Part shown: one piece after another, positions 41,695-54,066 of the stretch
How positions within the stretch are numbered: the first letter of the stretch is position 1
How the letters are laid out: each line of letters opens with the position of its first letter
DNA from: Neofusicoccum parvum
Taxonomy: Eukaryota > Ascomycota > Dothideomycetes > Botryosphaeriales > Botryosphaeriaceae
Assembly: GCA_020912385.1 (NCBI GenBank)
Contig: CP087206.1
Coordinates: 3,658,001-3,722,000, forward strand
Direction of reading: 5' to 3'
Length of the DNA stretch: 64,000 bases
Translations under genes and position numbers: made by a program
Notes under the pieces: model-generated
What the model was told of the DNA's origin: nothing
Databases searched by the model: none
What the model saw: only the letters and a program-made list of their open reading frames with translations

Positions 41695-42774
41695 TTACTG
41701 GGTGGGGGCACCCGAGATGAAGAACCACTTGTCAATGCTGGGGTCGATGGGCGCCGGGTACTGGTTCTCGCCGGCAGGAATGTTGAGGCTCGAGGGGTCG
41801 ACGCGGTCGGGGGACTGGCCGAGGGTGGTGTTGGTACTGCAGGCAGACAATCAGTTCAAGAAGACACATGCACCATGATGGCTAGGAAAACTTACAGAGC
41901 GACCTCGCCCCTGGGGGTCTTGCCAGAGATCAAACGCTCCCAAGCCTCAGCACACTCGCGGACGATGTCCATGGCGTACTTCTTGTTCTTGCACTCGCCG
42001 GAGAAGGCGAACTGGTTCTCGGGCTTGCCGTCGGGGATCTTGTAGATGCGGAACCACTCGTTGGTGGCCCTCAGAAGGCCGGGCAGGTGCCTCTCGACAT
42101 CCTCGACGTCGTTGAGCTTGGGGGCAAGCGGGTCGTTGACGTCGATAACGATGATCTTCCAGTCGGTCTCCTCCTCGTCGAGCAGGGCCATGACACCGAG
42201 GACCTTGACCTGCTTGATCTCACCGGGCTTGCCGACGAGCTCGCCAATCTCGCAGACATCGAGAGGGTCGTTGTCGCCCTTGGCCTTGGTCTCGGGGTGG
42301 ACGACGTTGGGGTCCTCCCAGGTCTACGGCCGTTTGTCAGTGTGCCGATCTCCTGATGGCGGGGCTGCTCGAGAGCAGGTGCGGGGCATACCTGGGGGAA
42401 GGCACCGTAGTTCCAGAGGTAGCCCTTGTGGGGGAAGCAGTTGCGGACGAAGCGAAGCTTGCCCTTCTTGGTGTCCTGCTTGATGGGGTTGAGGGTCTCC
42501 TCCTTGGAGATCTGGAGGGGGCAGCAGGTCAGCGGCGGGGAGGCCAACAGTGGCGGCGGGCAGCACTCACCTCCATCTTCGCATTGGTCCAGCGAGGGAC
42601 CTCGACGATCATGTTGAGGATGGTCTGCTGCTCATTGGCATACAGGGGGACGTCGTGGAAGGGCGAGACGGGGACGCCATCCTTCTCGAGGTAGACGCGG
42701 TGCTCGAGGGTGTTGGGCGCGCCCACCCTGCGGGCAGTGAACTGCTTGGGGGCGTTGGTCGAAACGGAGGCCAT
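41695..42774 (-). CDS. IPP1: Inorganic pyrophosphatase (cytosolic family I)
   Basis: Hydrolyses pyrophosphate released in biosynthesis, Mg-dependent, cytosol. Four exons on the minus strand give about 300 residues. Start [20 protein letters not shown], a little longer than the yeast enzyme. Conserved blocks in order: [70 protein letters not shown], then the metal-binding signature [52 protein letters not shown] and [20 protein letters not shown]. The last exon encodes [20 protein letters not shown] and ends [11 protein letters not shown]. Introns are GT-AG and 55-70 nt. Identification is secure from the signature and the full-length match. Confidence 0.96.
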
Positions 42775-43222
42775 GGTGGTGGTTGATGGGTGTGAGGGGG
42801 TGAAGTGTCCCGCTACCTGCTGCGTGCGAGATTGAATTTTGTCGAGGCTGGTGGGGTAGCGGGAGGCGGCCAGCTTGCGTGGATTATTAGGAGCAGCCAG
42901 CGTTGCGAACGTCAGGGCAGGCGGTCTGCGCGAGACAGCCCGCCGACAGCAGCCAAGGTCGGTCGCAAGGAATAATTTGCCCGCGAGGGTCGCCGTCCGT
43001 CTGCACGAGTGCTGCAGCCCGCTCATACAGCCAGCACGTCACGTCAGTGGCCCAGAGTGGCAGATAGCTAGTCTTCAGCTGGTCGATGGCCGAGGCTCTG
43101 CGTCGGGAAAGCGATGGCAGATGGGCAGCACCCAGCCCTCCAACGCCGACCGCCGCCCGTCTCCGCCGCGTTTTCGTCCAGACAGGGGGCCCGTGAAACG
43201 GGCGGACGGAGTGTTTTCACCG
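42775..43222. other. Promoter region of IPP1
   Basis: 5' flank of IPP1 and 3' flank of the next minus-strand gene; nothing further recognised. Confidence 0.5.
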
Positions 43223-45473
43223 CTAATACAGCTTATGTGGACGCCAGAAGCCCGCCAATGTCTCTGCAGGCCCCTCCCTCTCCCTCTCCTGCCGCCCGCC
43301 GTTCCGTCCACTAGTGCCGTGCGCCCTCGCTCCGTAGCTGTCTCCTGCCATATCGTAGCCCACGTCCACATCCCACTCGCTCCGATCTCGGGCAACGTAG
43401 ACACCTGCCAGTTCGTCCAGATATTCAAACTCCCCGTCGTTAATCGCGTCTCCTTCCACGTCAGGCACAAGCATCTCCCCAACAACTGCGTACCCGTCAC
43501 CGCGGTCATCGTGGCCATCGAACGTAGCCGCATCAGGCACTTGCATCTGATAAAATCCCGGATGGTTCGGCGCAATGCTGCCCACCCAACGCCGTGGCAC
43601 CGATGGACGATGCGCCTCTTCTTGGCCTGCAGCGCGGTCAATCTCAACAGACTTTTCGAGGTGCCCCATGTCCGCGGTGCTAGACTGTCTCCATACAGGC
43701 GCGCTATGCGCTGGCGGCGGATCATGACAAGCATCATCGCACTGGCGCAGCAGCCTACTAAGCGGAGACGACGATCTCTGAGGGGCTCGCCCTTTTGTCG
43801 CGTCAGTGGTCCCCTCAATTGCATCTTGTCCCATCTTCACATTCCTCTTCTGGCTTCCGCAAACGTTAGAACCTCCAGCGGATGACCGCTGGGACTGACT
43901 TCCCTTTTTTGATTGGGTTGTGCGCCTTTCCTGCTGCTCGTTGACGTCAATTTCTGTAGCATTCTCCTCAATCTGCACGCGTGGTTGGTGAGGCACTGGA
44001 CGTGGTGACTCTTGACGATCTTTTGCTGTCCGATGTTTATGGGACGACGGAGGCACTGGGCTTTTGATCTGCGACGCGTCTGTCCGGATGCGGGCATCAT
44101 TTTGCACCTGCAATTGACGAAACGTTGCGGTGTCAGAACTGGCGGTGTCGTTTTCTGCTCGCCAATGATGTCGCCTGGCAGAGTCCAATGGCACATTCTC
44201 AGGAGTTTCCTGCCACGTTCGCCCATGGACGGGCCTTTTTGAAATATCTGAAGTGTAGTCTTGGGTGTCGCGTTGCCCCACACCTTCAATTCGCGGCAAC
44301 ATTGGATGCTCCGGAGATCTCTGAGATGCAGCGCCACCAGTATTCCGAACAGATTCGGACCAAGGCATGTGGTAGCTGGTATCTGAGCTGGTCATGGGGT
44401 CTGCGCAGCTTGTGGGATCCCCGCCGCGTGTGCCAAAGCCCAAGTAGGGTTTATCAGGTAGCTCGACGGGACGTTCGGTAGACATAGGGTTGTTGGTGGA
44501 CGGGGACGCTTGACGGGATTTGCGCATTTTGCTCCTCGACAGGTGTTCCGACCGCTTCCTGCTTGGAATGTTGACATCTTTGTCCGCAAGCGCAGGCCGT
44601 TTGGAAGCAAAATATGCCGAAATCTCCTCCTGCCCCACATCCTTGTCATTCTTCCTGCGCTTCCTTCGAACTTCTTCCACTGACTGGCTGTCCTTAGGGT
44701 CGCTCCGCTTCTGCAAGAAACGCATCTCAGAGAATACTAGGTCAGGTACTACTTGCAAGGTTAGAGGAGTGATGCGGGAGCACAAAGCACAACGGAGTAG
44801 GCAGGCTCACATCCGCGTCCTCTGACGGGTGACGATGCGCGACCCTTCTTGAACAACCCAAGACCCTCCTTCGGCTTGAGCTGTAGCCAACAGCCGGCTG
44901 CGTCAGTCCCTAACAATTTGCGGGACGTGCAGGCCGTCTTACCGTCAGTCTGTCCTTCGCCACATTCTTGGCGTGGAAGGCATGCGCCGGATCTGGTTGC
45001 CTGTGTTTGGTTCGCCGGCGTTCTTTCTGCTTCGTTGGCGCAATATCCTTCTTCTTTCTCCCGTGGTCCTCTCTGCTCCGCCTTTTGTCTGCTTTTGGCT
45101 CATATATCTCAGGACGTGTCCTGCGGCGGGGTCTGCGGGTGTAGAGCTCAGATTCGCCGCGATCAGCCGACCCGGATAGCTCAGAAGAACAGCGACTAGC
45201 CGGTTTATCCGATGCAGTGTGCTGCCGCGCGCGATCTTCATTCCCTGCCTTCCGCATCACCGGCTGACCGAAGCCATTGGCTCGATCGAAGCGGAGCAGC
45301 GAACTGTCTGAAGAGGTGTGCCTCTGCGGCCGCTTGCGCTTGCGGGAGTGGTGGGATGACCGTTTACCCGCGTCGCGGGCAGCGCGTTCCCTTGCGTGCT
45401 GACCTGCCGGTAAGCCCAACGACGCAGGAGAGCCCGGGGTCTTCGTCTCTTCTAGCCATCTGCGGATGTCCAT
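43223..45473 (-). CDS. Uncharacterised basic, probably nuclear protein
   Basis: Three exons (44943-45473, 44811-44880, 43223-44751) join in frame to 709 residues. The N-terminus MDIRRWLEETKTPGSPAS is followed by a strongly basic, Ser/Arg/Lys-rich region with several nuclear-localisation-like clusters (RKRKRPQRH, RRPRRRTRPEIYEP, KADKRRSREDHGRKKKDIAP). The short middle exon gives LKPKEGLGLFKKGRASSPVR. Exon 3 starts LVPDLVFSEMRFLQKR and contains EEISAYFASKRPAL, then a long disordered stretch. The C-terminus is acidic and aromatic (PNHPGFYQMQVPDAATFDGH, DGEFEYLDELAGVYVARDRS) and ends LAGFWRPHKLY, a motif that looks conserved. No enzyme domain. I cannot name it; a chromatin or RNA-related role would be a guess. 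Confidence 0.75.
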
Positions 45474-47391
45474 GTGCGGTAGTGGCTGGCTGCAGCAGCA
45501 GCAGCTGGCGGACGCGGTCCAGCCAGGACTAGACTCTGATGCGGCAGGACCCGTTCACCGACTCTCTGAGGCCCGCGGGAGGGAGTTGTACAGCATGGAG
45601 TGGAGCGCGGTGGTCGAGGCTAGTATGATGTTGGGAAGGACATGACGCGGGAGCGAGGCGGGAAGGCCTATGGGCAGCGCAGCGCCGTGTAACGACGGCT
45701 CAGTTTGGGGACAACAGTGCGTCTCGACGATGTGACAGCGGTGATCGGAGGCAGGCAGAGGGTGAGGGCGTAGATTGAGGCTGAAGGAGACGGGATCGAT
45801 TGGCCGGGGCAGAGGGGAAGATGGAGAGGGCGCGGTTGACGCAGCAGCTTGGTTTTCCTGGAAGGCGCGAGGCAGTGAGTGCCCAGCAGCTCTGGAAGGG
45901 GCCTACCGGCGCATGCGGTACAGAGAACAGACTGATCATATCAACGCTGCTGCTGCATCAACCATGTCAATTAATCACTCATCATAAGAGCGGCGGTGGG
46001 CGCTGTGCGGCCGCAGCTGCGGGCTCTCTGGCTCTGGCACCGGCGGCGGCGGCGGCGGCGGCGGGCTGCTGCACCCGCGGACGTCCCCAAGAGACCCGCC
46101 GTCCCGCGCAGCGCTCGCGGCCGCGGAGGCCGGTCGTGGGAGACGCACGGCGGACGTCCTGCTGGCGGAGCGGCCAGCCACCAGCGGACGTTCCGTGGCC
46201 AGTAGGGCGTGGGGCCGGCGTTGCACAGAGCGGACCAGAGCGTCCAGACGCTGCGGGGGATCCCCGTTATCGCAGGGCAGGCGGGACGCCCGTTCGACGC
46301 GGGCAGCAATTATGTAAAGAGGACGTAGGAGACACGCACGGGCGGCTGTGATGTGCAAGAACGCGGTGTTGTATATGCGGGCCATATGCCGGCTGGCCGT
46401 TATTCCAGGTGCTCGGATAGCGCACTACGCACGCCCGACAGCTGATCGCTCGCAGCGCAGCGCCTCAGGGCTCAGGGCCAGCGTTGCTCTGGAAGCACGA
46501 GCCTCCACGCGTGCAGCGACGCGATAAGCTTGAATCCGCGCGGTGGCCACTCATCCGCCGCCGCGACGCTGGGCGCCAGCAGCGCGTAGGGATGCCCGTC
46601 GTGCGCGCGCCCTCACCACCACGCGCTGCCAGCCGCGCCCGCCAATCGCGCCCGGCGTCCGCGCTCGCTGCGGGGGCTGCGCGAGGGCGGGCGCTGGTGC
46701 TTGACTCCTGCCATTGGGCCTTATAGGGCCAGGCTAGCGATGGGCCGCATGATCTTTTGAACACGGGATGTCGACGCCAGAGCCCTCGACGCTTTCGGGA
46801 TGGCCGCCACAGGCTGCCTTCGCACGCGTGTCCAATAACGCGCGCGAGAGGCCCCGATCCGCCCCAGGGCCCATCCATAATACGGACAAGCCCCATTCCG
46901 GCTGCTCACCTTTCCCTGCCATTCTCCCACCAGGCCTTCGCCGCTGAGAGTGTGAGGGCGATTGTTCGATCTTCCTACCGGCTAGCGCAAATTGCAGACG
47001 TGCTGCTGCCCCGCGCCGCCGTTGCTGACTCCCATCCCACCTCTTGCGTCCGTCTGACTCTGAACACCAACCTTTTTCTGCGACCAGACACCCCCCAGTG
47101 CGCCCGCCTGCTCCACGCTGCTCGCTCAGTCAACCCACGAACACTGCTCGCAAGTCCGTACCTCTCTCCCGTGTTTGCTCGCACTCATCATGGCCCGCCG
47201 CCGCGTTCAGCCGCGCGTCGCTCCTGCCTGTTTTTCTGCTGCGCCTGCCTTGCTGTGCTTTCCTTTATCGTCCGCCGCAGCGCGCTCCACAGCATTCTGT
47301 CTTCGTCGTTTTCCGCGTCGTTGCCGCGCCGCGCCTGAGAGCATTCCATTAAAACATTCCACATAGGACCCAGCATTGCGCGCGCGTTGAG
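45474..47391. other. Long GC-rich intergenic region
   Basis: 1.9 kb between divergent genes. It contains a (GGC)n run at 46042-46065 and a short CAG run near 45493-45505. ORFs up to 193 codons overlap on both strands with biased Ala/Arg/Pro composition and no domain; I take them as products of high GC. Confidence 0.45.
46042..46065. repeat. (GGC)n microsatellite
   Basis: About eight GGC units in a row within the promoter region of the glycine-rich RNA-binding gene. Confidence 0.8.
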
Positions 47392-48337
47392 ATGTCGAAA
47401 CTCTTCATAGGGTAAGCTGCCTGTCCGTGTCGCCATGGCAAGCGCACACGCTGACGTGTTTTCAGCGGCCTTGCTTGGCACACCGACGATGCTACCCTTC
47501 GTCAGAAGTTCGAGGAATTCGGCCAGGTCGAGGAAGCGGTGCGTAACCGCGCGCCAGCGAAATCTCTGCCCCGCGTGCTAATCTCGGGCTCGGCCAGGTC
47601 GTCGTGAAGGACCGCGATACTGGACGCAGCCGTGGCTTCGGCTTCGTGCGCTTCACCCAGGAGTCCGACGCCGAAGCAGCCATTCAGTCCATGAACAACG
47701 TCGAGTAAGTCGCAGGACGTCCTGGAAGGCGGTGAAGCGTCTCAGCTATGACCGCCACTGTATTTGCGACGGACCTTGTTCCGTTATTTTGAATCATTCT
47801 CATCGCTAACTTCACTGCAGGTTCGATGGCCGCACCATCCGTGTTGACAAAGCCTCTGACCGCTCTGGAGGCGGTGGCGGCGGCGGTTTCCGTGGTGGAT
47901 ACAATGCTCCGCGCGGTGGTGGCTATGGTGGAGGTTACGGTGGTGAGTTGCTTCCATTTACCCCCTCCCCCATTGCAGAACGACAAGAGCCTCCTAGAGT
48001 GCTCCTTGCATTCGCCGCTCGTCTAGCACGTGCTACAGTCTTTGTTTTCAAATATTCCTCCACGTCGTCCCCTGCAAAAGGTTTCCTTGCTCTTCCTCGC
48101 TAATATATCTCGTTCAGGTGGAGGTTTCGGCGGAGGCCGCGGCGGTGAGTCGACGCAACCTCACTGGCGCACGTGAAAGGGGATTCTTACATGCTCGCAG
48201 GTTTCGGTGGTGCTGGCGGTGCTGGCGGTGGAAACTGGGGCCCTAGCCAGGGTGGCTACGGTGGACAGCAACAGTACGGAGGAGCTCCTCAGGGTGGCTG
48301 GGATCCGAACCAGGGCCAGGGCCAGGGCCAGTGGTGA
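47392..48337 (+). CDS. Glycine-rich RNA-binding protein (single RRM)
   Basis: Six exons (47392-47411, 47466-47538, 47598-47704, 47821-47942, 48118-48144, 48201-48337) give 161 residues. The RRM fills the first 80 residues: RNP2 [32 protein letters not shown]1 [36 protein letters not shown]. The rest is Gly-rich ([37 protein letters not shown]) and ends in GQGQGQGQW. This is the layout of plant GRP7/GRP8 and animal CIRBP, small proteins that bind RNA and respond to cold or stress, often forming condensates. Three exons are under 30 nt or near it (20, 27 nt), and an intron cuts the RNP2 motif and two cut the Gly-rich tail, giving room for alternative splicing. Confidence 0.92.
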
Positions 48338-49307
48338 TCAGGATCCCCTCTTGTGTTCTCTTCTCTTCATCTTATCTGCGGCAGCCCTCTGGGCTCACTA
48401 AAACACTGGTCTGGAGGAATACCCATAGCTACACTCTTTGCGGGCGTCAGGACACTGGCTCTTGGCGCAGGATGGGGACTTCAAGAAGATTGAGGACACG
48501 GAATGGTCAGCTTTCCTATTTGCTTTGAAAGGTCGGAACAGGTACAACAGACACCGGAACTTGCATTTCTTTGCCCGTACCTAGGGATGATACCCCCCAT
48601 GGAATCATGCATACTGTCTGGGCTCTATCAACATGTCCCTTCGCACCAGTGACGCCGATTGCGTGATGCGGCCAGTCAAAGGCGGCGGCTTGTCGAGCGG
48701 AGTCTCATGACCTGGCACGCAAAGGTCTAGTAGGAGCTACGGGGCCAGGCGGGAGGTCGCAAATGTAACACGTCGCACGGCAGCGTTTGCGCGCGGGCAT
48801 AGGGCGACAAGGCTGCGAGCGCACAGTAGCGCCGGTACATAACGGGTGCGGGCGATTAAGGGAAACGCGCACCCGCTGCGCAGCTCGGAGGTGAAGGATC
48901 ATGGCTTTGAGATGGTCCGCCTTGCGCCGCCGGACGCTGCGAAAGCCAAAACATCGGAAAATCATTTCATCAAACGCACACGACTCGGGCGGCGCACGTG
49001 ACTGAAGGCGCCCCGAGTGGCAGCGCGCGGAGACGGAGCCTGCGCCTGCGCCTGCGCCTGTGCCGTGGCCGTGACCGTGGCCGTCGCCGTCGCCGCGGAC
49101 AGCAGCCCGCCAGCCAACCGCGGCGGCCACAGTCAGCAGCCCAATGACCCCAGCCAGCAGCACCCCGCCACGGCCACGGGGCTTATCGCGTATCTGGACA
49201 GCCGCGATATGATACGCCCTTTACATACCGCTCGTGTGCCTGCTGGGCGCCCGCCACCTCTCTCGCGGACTCCTGCTTCCCATCCCGGTACTAACGCGTC
49301 GACCATA
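48338..49307. other. Intergenic with hexanucleotide repeat
   Basis: 3' flank of the RNA-binding gene and promoter of the hydrolase gene. A degenerate repeat of GCCTGC then GCCGTG/GCCGTC units runs from 49038 to 49094. Confidence 0.5.
49038..49094 (+). repeat. Degenerate GC-rich hexamer repeat
   Basis: Units GCCTGC (four) pass into GCCGTG, ACCGTG and GCCGTC units, about 57 bp in all. Confidence 0.75.
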
Positions 49308-51678
49308 ATGAAAGCGCCAGCGACGGCCGAGCGGCCCATAGTCGCCCAGCCGGCTGCCGTGCGGCCGGCGGCAGCCACCCGGACCGCCCTCGTCCTGCTC
49401 GTTGTTCTGTATTTTGCCGTCGCCGCGTTCGACCGCCTGGTGGGGCTCGTGAGCACGCAGCTGGAGCAGCGCGCGCGCGAGCAGGCCGGGTCGTCCAAAC
49501 CACCGAGCTTCTCGTGGGATGCTGTAAGCCGTTCCTGCAGTCATGGCGCAATGCAGAGCCTGCCTGAGACCCTGGTTTTGAGCCGTGCAGACCGACTCCA
49601 TTCCCTTTCCGCTCGTCATCTTATCTGATTCCTCTTCCCCTCACCCAGCGCCGTGGACGACGCCGAACCGACACTGACGGACCGCGCAGATTCCCACCGC
49701 AAAACACCTGGAGTTTCAGCCATGCTACCGCGATTTCCGCTGTGCGCGCGTTCAGCTGCCGCTCGACTGGTGGAACGGCACCTTCCCAGACCGGTCCATC
49801 AGCCTGGCTGTTACGATGCTCCCGGCCAAGGTCCCTGTCACCGACCCGCGCTACGGTGGCCCAATTCTGCTGAACCCAGGCGGTCCAGGCGGCTCTGGAG
49901 TCGACCTTGTCACAGCGAGAGGACTCGCAATCCAGACCATCGTCGATTCGCCCATTGACCCGGGATCGGAGTCGCCAGAGACCTCCGCCGCCAAGTACTA
50001 CGACGTTGTTGGCTTCGACCCGCGCGGCATTGGGCAGACGGTGCCCGGCGCCCACTGCTTCCAAGCTGCCTCCATCCGAGAATCTTGGAATTTGCGCTTG
50101 GACTCCCAGGGAATCCTGGGCAGCTCTGATGCCGTGCTTGGCCGCCGCTGGTCCATGGTTAATGCACTCGGAGCGTCATGCGCAGGACTGGCTGAGGAAG
50201 GCGACGTGAAACACTACGTCACCACCGCGTCAGTTGCTCGCGACATGCTGGAACTTGCCGAGCTCTTTGGCCAATACCGTGAGGCCGAAACTTGGCGTAT
50301 CCTAACAGAGGATGCGGTCCAGAAGTGCGACAAATACGGCGTATGCGCGTCTATGAAACTGCCAGAGATCTACGTGCCGGGAACAGAGAAGCTCCAATAC
50401 TGGGGCTTTTCATACGGCACCCTACTGGGAAGCACTTTTGCGTCAATGTTCCCAGACCGCGTTGGAAGACTCGTTTTGGATGGCGTGGTTCACGGCTCAA
50501 ACTATATGAAGACGCTCTGGTCGGACAACTTGCACGATACGGAAAAGACAATGCGACATTTCTACGACCGTTGCGCTGAAGTCGGCCCAAATGTCTGCCC
50601 GCTTGCTGATCACAATTCGACGGCAGCTGATCTTGAGGCTAAGGCGAAAGCTATCCTCGCCAAAATGTATCACAACCCGATCCAGGTCAAAGGCGAGTTC
50701 CCGGAGGTCGTTACCTGGAGCGACGTCAGGCTCTTCATGTTCATGGCGCTGTACGAACCACTGCACGCCTTCCCACTCATGGCAGAAATGCTTGCTGCCA
50801 TGAGTCGCGGAGACGAAGATGGGGAGATGGAACGGTATCTGACAGGCAAGCACTTCTTCGCCTGTGCCGCAAGCGGAAATGATACAAACGTCGCTCAAGT
50901 AGACGGTGAGGCTTCTATGGCCATCATGTGCAGTGATGGTGACCCACAGGACTACCTGGATATTGATGGTATGGACGAGCACTGGCGCAAGCTCGATGCT
51001 ATTTCGCCCACTGTAGGCGCCATGTGGGCCGGGCACAGGATGAACTGCGCAGGTTGGACAATCCGACCCAAGTACAGATTCACGGATTACAAACCGGAGT
51101 TTGGCGGCAACACGTCCAATCCAATTCTTTGGGTTGGTAACACTGCAGACCCGGTTACACCGCTTGTTAAGTAAGACCCCTATTTCCCGGGCTGTTGGGT
51201 CGCCATGATCCTGGACCGCCCTACTCTTGTGGCAGGTTACTGACGTTGCACCAGTGCGCACAAGATGAAATCCTTGTTCCCCGGCTCCGAAGTGCTGGCA
51301 CAGAACTCTCCAGGTGTAAGTATCTCTTCCGGTGGGCTGGCACGGTCCTGCCAACATGGCTCAACAAGAAACGCTAAGCAGTTGGACCTGTAGCACTGTT
51401 CCCTAGCAGCATTCTCGCCCTGTACGGTTGGACACATTCGCACTTACTTCAACAACGGCACGGTGCCTGCTCCGGACACCATGTGTGAGCCAGTTGAGAT
51501 ACCGTTTATCAATCCCAGCCCGAAGCTTCACCTACTCTCCGCCGATGACATCCGAGACATGGATGCGCACAAGAGCCTGAGCCGCTCCTTCGCAAAGAAC
51601 GCTTGGGGGTTGGGCAAGTCGATGCTGCCGAGAGGAGAGAGTGGGTTGGCCATGAAGCTTCAAATCGACGACGCATAG
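49308..51678 (+). CDS. Membrane-anchored TAP-like alpha/beta-hydrolase (peptidase family S33)
   Basis: Four exons (49308-49523, 49690-51170, 51255-51315, 51394-51678) give 680 residues. A short cytosolic N-terminus leads into one hydrophobic segment (ATRTALVLLVVLYFAVAAFD), then a lumenal or extracellular hydrolase. Family blocks: EFQPCYRDFRCARVQLPLDW, ILLNPGGPGGSGVDL (oxyanion-type loop), YYDVVGFDPRGIGQT, and the nucleophile YWGFSYGTLLGSTFASMFPD (G-F-S-Y-G). The C-terminal TAP-like domain has NPILWVGNTADPVTPL (catalytic Asp) and NSPGHCSLA (catalytic His). Relatives cleave short N-terminal peptides from substrates, but many fungal members are untested. The 61-nt third exon and neighbouring introns are fixed by the need to join VNAHKMKSLFPGSEVLAQNS to PGHCS. 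Confidence 0.88.
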
Positions 51679-52525
51679 CTGGTCCGCTCTTAACACTACG
51701 GACATGAGCAAGAGGGGGACGATGGCGAATATCCGAGACGTGTGGATACTGGAGCTCCAGTGCGGCTACGACTGACTAGATGCATTAGATCGCTCCACAG
51801 TGAATTGTTCGGGTTGTTGGTGTTGGGTAGACGGGGTGCGTTGCAGAGCACGATTCTGATTCTGTCATGTCTTCAGTTCACTTGTATCGTTTGATTTCGG
51901 ACTTGCAACAAATTGGGTAAGCATGAGGACGAGACATGAGCTATGAATACCCGTGGGCCAGACGTGGGTTGCGGCAATGCAGCGCTGCATTTGTGTCATT
52001 CTTTTGGTACTAAATTGCTTCGGGGTGGGCCAATGCCCGGCCGTCTGACGGAATCGCGGGCATATAGATCCAGTTCCCGCTTCCCTTCTCGCGCTCTCTC
52101 TCACACGGCGTGCCAGTGGGATCAATAAACCCATGTTAAGCCTGGCTGGATGGCCCAAGCTCGGCGCCGAAACAGGAAAACACACGGCCAGGATCTAAAC
52201 TCTAACCGGCACTTCATGTCAGCACACTCTGACCTCTCCCGCGCTGCCGCATCGTCGAACATCCATCTGCTTGGTGAATCGCGTGCCTTCCGCCGCTCTC
52301 CGCCACGCCTGCTGCCTGCTGCCTGTCGCCCGCTGCCCGTTCCGTCGTCCCCCCAATCTCGGGCCGCGGCGCGCGTGCATGTGATTGCCGCGCGATTGCA
52401 TCATTAAACGCGTCTCTCGAACGCACGCACACACCTCCTCCCAACCCTCCGCCATCCCGACACACCAACCAACGGGCCCGATAAGCGAACGACCAAGCCA
52501 TCCGACGAACCACAAAAAGCAAGCC
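51679..52525. other. Intergenic
   Basis: 3' flank of the hydrolase gene and promoter of the dehydrogenase gene; nothing recognised. Confidence 0.5.
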
Positions 52526-54066
52526 ATGCTCCAGCGCGCCCGCAACATCGCCAGCCAGTCGGCTTGGATCGCCAACCCCCCCTTCACCGAGCGCGAGCTC
52601 GCCGACCAGCGGGGCAAGGTGAGTCTCCAGCTCCTGCACCGCCCGGGGACCTTATCAACGCCATCCCACCACCACCACGGCCACCCAATGATAAACCGCT
52701 ACTCGCCCTAGGTCCACATCGTCACGGGCGGCTACTCGGGCGTCGGCCTCGAGCTGGTCAAGCTGCTGCACGCCGCCCACGCGACCGTCTACGTCGCCGG
52801 CCGCAGCGCCGATAAGGCCGCCCAGGCCATCGACGCCGTGAAGAAGGCCCAGCCGGACGGCGGCCGTGTCGAGTTCCTGCAGCTGGACCTCGCGCACCTG
52901 GCGAGCATCAAGAAGAGCGCCGACGAGTTTGTGGCCAAGGAGGAGAGGCTGGACGTGCTGACGAACAATGCGGGCGTCATGTTCCCGCCGAAGGGCAGCG
53001 TGACGGAAGAAGTAGGTGGTCTCTTCCCCCCCACAACCATCTCCGCCCACGACCTCTCAAGCTCTCTTTTTTTCCTTCCTACCTTTTTCTCTCTCTCTCC
53101 CCTGTTTGCCTTTCTCCCCTGACTCAAGCTCACGTCAACACACCCCCAGGGCCATGAGCTCCAAATGGGCACCAACTGCCTGGGCCCCTTCCTCTTCACG
53201 CAGCTGCTCCTCCCCCTCCTGCGCAAGACGGCCGTCGCGTCCCCTCCCGGCTCCGTCCGCGTCACCTGGGCCGCGTCCCTGGCCACGGACCTCCTGTCGC
53301 CCGCGCACGGCGTCGACCTCGACGAGGCGACCGGCGCGCCCAAGGTGCTCGGCCTCCCCCAGCAGAACTACGGGCAGAGCAAGTCCGGGAACGTGCTGCT
53401 GGGCGCCGAGTTCGCGAGGAGGCATCGCGAGGATGGCATTGTCAGCACGGTGAGCAGCGCCACCTGATCTCCGCCTGTCCTCATCTGTGAGGTGTGCTGA
53501 TGCGTTGTGAGCAGTCGTGGAATCCGGGGAATTTGTACACGGAGCTCTACAGGCATACGAGTCCGGTCGAGCGCTTGGTGGCTGTGAGTCCTCCTCCTCC
53601 CCTTGTCAGCACGCAACTTCTTTCGCGCGTGGCCGGGTTTGCTTGGTGCCGCAACGGCGCCGGGGGTTGAGCCATGCGTCCGGATGTGAAAATGCCATGA
53701 TAAATGCGCCGACTTCATCCGGACGAATTTTTCAGCTCCCTTTGCTATTTTGGTCCGAGTTGACAAGCTGAACCACACGTTTTCAATCCCTGAGCATGCT
53801 TCCGGGACGTTATTACTAACGGAACACTCTGAACGCAGCGCACCATGCTGTATCCCGCAATCAAGGGTGCTTACACCGAGCTCTATGCTGGTTGGTCCCC
53901 CGACATTAGCCTTGAGAACAGCGGTTGCTACGTCGTTCCTTGGGGCCGCATTCAGACGCCAAGAAGCGGCATTGAAGAGGCGATCAAGCGGAAGGATGAG
54001 GGCGGGGCGGGTGTTGCGGAGAAGTTTTGGGGGTGGTGCGAGAAGGAGACGAAGGCATTCATGTGA
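52526..54066 (+). CDS. Short-chain dehydrogenase/reductase
   Basis: NAD(P)-dependent oxidoreductase of the SDR family. Five exons (52526-52618, 52712-53011, 53150-53449, 53515-53583, 53839-54066) give 329 residues. N-terminal MLQRARNIASQSAWIANPPF then the cofactor loop VTGGYSGVGLELVKLL (TGxxxGxG), VYVAGRS, FLQLDLAHLASIKKSADEFV, DVLTNNAGVM (NNAG), the strand with WAASLA, and the active site YGQSKSGN (Tyr-x-x-x-Lys). The build resembles WW-domain oxidoreductase/retinol-dehydrogenase-like fungal SDRs; substrate unknown. The Ser of the triad is probably in the WAAS segment. The last intron is 255 nt, four times the others, and contains foldback copy D. Exons 2 and 3 are both exactly 300 nt. Confidence 0.9.
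53660..53745. mobile_element. MITE-like foldback element, copy D (inside an SDR intron)
   Basis: Inner arms only are clear: CGGGGGTTGAGCCATGCGTC plus CGGATG on the left (from 53661) and CATCCGGACGAATTTTTCAG on the right (53716-53735), matching the family core with a few changes and one deletion. Outer arms are decayed, so borders are approximate. Lies within the 53584-53838 intron. Confidence 0.65.

Noticed and set aside
45975..46385. 136-codon minus-strand ORF with poly-Pro
   Set aside because: Caused by the (GGC)n repeat and high GC; no supporting features.
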